Shown here: one piece after another, positions 62,664 through 64,000 of the stretch
How positions within the stretch are numbered: position 1 is the first letter of the stretch
Layout of the letters: each line of letters opens with the position of its first letter
Assembly (NCBI GenBank): GCA_015654635.1
Contig: JAATGP010000004.1
Span: 62,001-126,000 of the forward strand
DNA length: 64,000 nucleotides
Reading direction: 5' to 3'
From: Alphaproteobacteria bacterium
GTDB lineage: Bacteria > Pseudomonadota > Alphaproteobacteria > Micropepsales > Micropepsaceae
Position numbers and translations under genes: made by a program
Notes under the pieces: model-generated
What the model was told of the DNA's origin: nothing
Database searches by the model: none
What the model saw: the letters and a program-made list of their open reading frames with translations, nothing else

Positions 62664-63305
62664 ATGGCCAAAATGGAACGCTACCGCAAGCAAGCCAAAC
62701 TGTTGGCCCGCTGGGACGAAGAACGCAATTATTCGGTGGGCGAGAAATTGCGTCTCATTCCCCGCTATCAACACCTAACGGATGTTGAGGTTCTCGACAT
62801 GCCCATGCCGCTTACCCTGGCCCAAGAAGTTGTGGCCGTGGAGGCGGGCTTTGCAAGTTGGGCAGAGCGGAAGCAATCCGTCGACAACGTTGCGATGGTG
62901 CGCAATGCCGATACTTCGCAACCCACACTGTCTCACGTAACGCCAATCCTGTTTGTTCGCGACGTTGCCTGCGCCGCGGATTTCTACGCCGCCAAGCTCG
63001 GCTTTGAGATCGACTTCCTGCACGGCAAACCACCCTTTTATGGCGCGGTGTCGAGGGGTCGTGCCTGCCTTCACCTGCGCCATGTGGGTGAGCCGAATTT
63101 TGCCGCGTTGGCCCAGCGTGAGCCCTCACTGATCCTGGCGACAATAGAGGTCTTAAATGTAAAGGCCTTGTATGCGGAATATGAAAATCGCGGCGCTGTC
63201 TTTGCCCAGAAGCTCGTGCAACAGGCATGGGGCGGATTGGATTTTCAAGTTCGCGATCCGGATGGCAACACCATCTCATTCGTGGAATACAGGCGTAATT
63301 GCTAG
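62664..63305 (+). CDS. glyoxalase/VOC-family protein with N-terminal helical domain
   Basis: A 213-residue protein. Residues about 1-70 (MERYRKQAKLLARWDEERNYSVGEKLRLIPRYQHLTDVEVLDMPMPLTLAQEVVAVEAGFASWAERKQ) are a small helical domain often seen before VOC domains in such proteins. The VOC part (HVTPILFVRDVACAADFYAAKLGFEIDFLHGKPPFYGAVSRGRACLHLRH...VRDPDGNTISFVEY) has the metal-binding His/Glu positions of this fold. It may be a bleomycin-resistance-like or detoxifying protein. The ligand is unknown. A GGAG site precedes the ATG. Confidence 0.88.
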   Translation: MAKMERYRKQAKLLARWDEERNYSVGEKLRLIPRYQHLTDVEVLDMPMPLTLAQEVVAVEAGFASWAERKQSVDNVAMVRNADTSQPTLSHVTPILFVRDVACAADFYAAKLGFEIDFLHGKPPFYGAVSRGRACLHLRHVGEPNFAALAQREPSLILATIEVLNVKALYAEYENRGAVFAQKLVQQAWGGLDFQVRDPDGNTISFVEYRRNC

Positions 63306-63484
63306 TTATGGGAAGCGCTGCGGGGTGTGGCGGAACACCCGCCCGCCGTGCTGTCGTGGCCCCTGGTAAGCCCCACCGCTTCAAGGCTGAAACCCCATTA
63401 TTTGCAACAATTCCAATGCGCAAGAACCTATCTATGCGTCAGGTTGGAACTTGACTCAGCCGCCATGTTCAGTCATCTATGTTA

Positions 63485-63501
63485 TTGCGAATAGGTCGCA
63501 A
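63485..63501 (+). promoter_or_regulatory. palindrome upstream of feoA, candidate Fur-type box
   Basis: TTGCGA (63485-63490) and TCGCAA (63496-63501) are inverted around ATAGG, 18 bases before the feoA ATG. Iron-transport genes are usually controlled by Fur-type repressors and the half-site is similar to alphaproteobacterial Fur boxes, but the match is not diagnostic. Confidence 0.45.
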
Positions 63502-63519
63502 GTATACCAAGGTTACAGA

Positions 63520-63801
63520 ATGCTCCGCGAATCCCCTCCAGTGATTGCCAAGCACGCCACGCTGGGGCGCGCCAAGCCGGGTTTTCGTGGCCGTATCCAA
63601 GCCATCGATGCCAAGGGCAACCAGTCCGGTCTTACGGCAGACGAGCTGGAGCGCCGCTTGATCGAACTCGGTTTTGTCGAGGGGGCTTCGGTCGAAATCC
63701 TGCATGAGGGGCTGATTGCCCACGATCCCATCGCGGTGCGTGTGGATTGCGCCACCGTTGCACTGCGCCGCCGTGAGGCCATGGCGATCCTGGTCGTCTG
63801 A
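63520..63801 (+). CDS. feoA: ferrous iron transport protein FeoA
   Basis: About 93 residues from ATG 63520. A small SH3-like fold: [21 protein letters not shown]...[49 protein letters not shown]. The LGF(V/x)xGxxVxxxxxxPxxDPIxxxxxxxxxALR pattern is the FeoA signature. FeoA is a cytoplasmic regulator of the FeoB channel. The feoB start follows 58 bp later. Confidence 0.93.
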   Translation: MLRESPPVIAKHATLGRAKPGFRGRIQAIDAKGNQSGLTADELERRLIELGFVEGASVEILHEGLIAHDPIAVRVDCATVALRRREAMAILVV

Positions 63802-63859
63802 CACCTGTATCTTTGACGTTCGCGTTGTTCGGCGACTGTATTTGAAGAGGACGCCTGTT

Positions 63860-64000
63860 TTGAACGCCGTTACCAATCTCGGGATTTTGCGCTGCGCCCT
63901 GGTCGGCACGCCCAATAGCGGCAAAACCTCTCTCTTCAATGCTCTGACCGGCAGCCGCCAGAAGGTGGCGAACTATCCCGGCGTTACCGTGGAACGCAAA
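63860..64000 (+). CDS. feoB: ferrous iron transporter FeoB (5-prime part)
   Basis: 47 codons from TTG 63860 to the window end, open to the edge. [47 protein letters not shown] holds the G1 P-loop ([12 protein letters not shown]) and the G2 Thr region of the FeoB GTPase domain, which gates Fe2+ import. The gene continues beyond the window. The TTG start is the most likely, since no ATG lies upstream in frame at a suitable distance. Confidence 0.9.
   Translation, partial: MNAVTNLGILRCALVGTPNSGKTSLFNALTGSRQKVANYPGVTVERK

Overview
The window looks like a chromosomal segment of a GC-rich Gram-negative bacterium, most likely an alphaproteobacterium. The support is the run ruvC-ruvA-ruvB-ybgC-tolQ-tolR-tolA-tolB-pal-cpoB-tilS-ftsH-folP-glmM-thiD on one strand, a chromosomal Sul-like folP next to glmM, TonB receptor/FecR/ECF sigma signalling, and long imperfect inverted repeats of the kind scattered between alphaproteobacterial genes. 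The genus cannot be settled from the sequence alone.

Bases 1-9.2 kb are an accessory zone. It holds a broken IS5-type transposase carrying a perfect palindrome, an AT-rich AraC-type regulator, three genes in a row (two related RhiA-like proteins and one membrane-anchored or secreted protein), a VirD4/TraD-like ATPase, a replication-relaxation protein and a long Fic protein. It ends at a tRNA-Gly(CCC) gene. Bases 9.3-17 kb form a cell-surface signalling unit on the minus strand: ECF sigma factor, FecR regulator, a TonB-dependent receptor with an extra STN domain, and an autotransporter.

Bases 17-28 kb are mixed: a pentapeptide-repeat protein, membrane and outer-membrane proteins, two retropepsin-like proteins in tandem (the second cut by an in-frame stop), a MarR regulator with its membrane-protein partner, and a CE2-type esterase. 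Bases 27.8-32.7 kb hold a 2-oxoacid:ferredoxin oxidoreductase operon. In it the gamma subunit, a GltD-like flavoprotein and a two-cluster ferredoxin are fused into one chain, and an XRE-cupin regulator follows.

Bases 33-52 kb are mainly housekeeping: purA, thiD, glmM, a Sul-type folP, ftsH, tilS, the Tol-Pal cluster, ybgC, ruvBAC and yebC. A Phd/VapC toxin-antitoxin pair and a palindromic repeat sit between ruvA and ruvB. Bases 52-64 kb hold a Vat-like acetyltransferase, a truncated chemoreceptor tail, a GH94 phosphorylase with its GPH sugar symporter, BrkB, an SDR, NhaD, a DODA dioxygenase, a beta-propeller protein, a VOC protein and the start of feoAB, which runs off the right edge.

The observations most worth following are the Sul-type folP beside glmM, the Fic protein whose promoter carries three 24-bp-phased repeats, the T-TTT-TTT slippery site ahead of the AraC gene, the RhiA-like locus, and the STN-receptor fusion with a second internal signal peptide.
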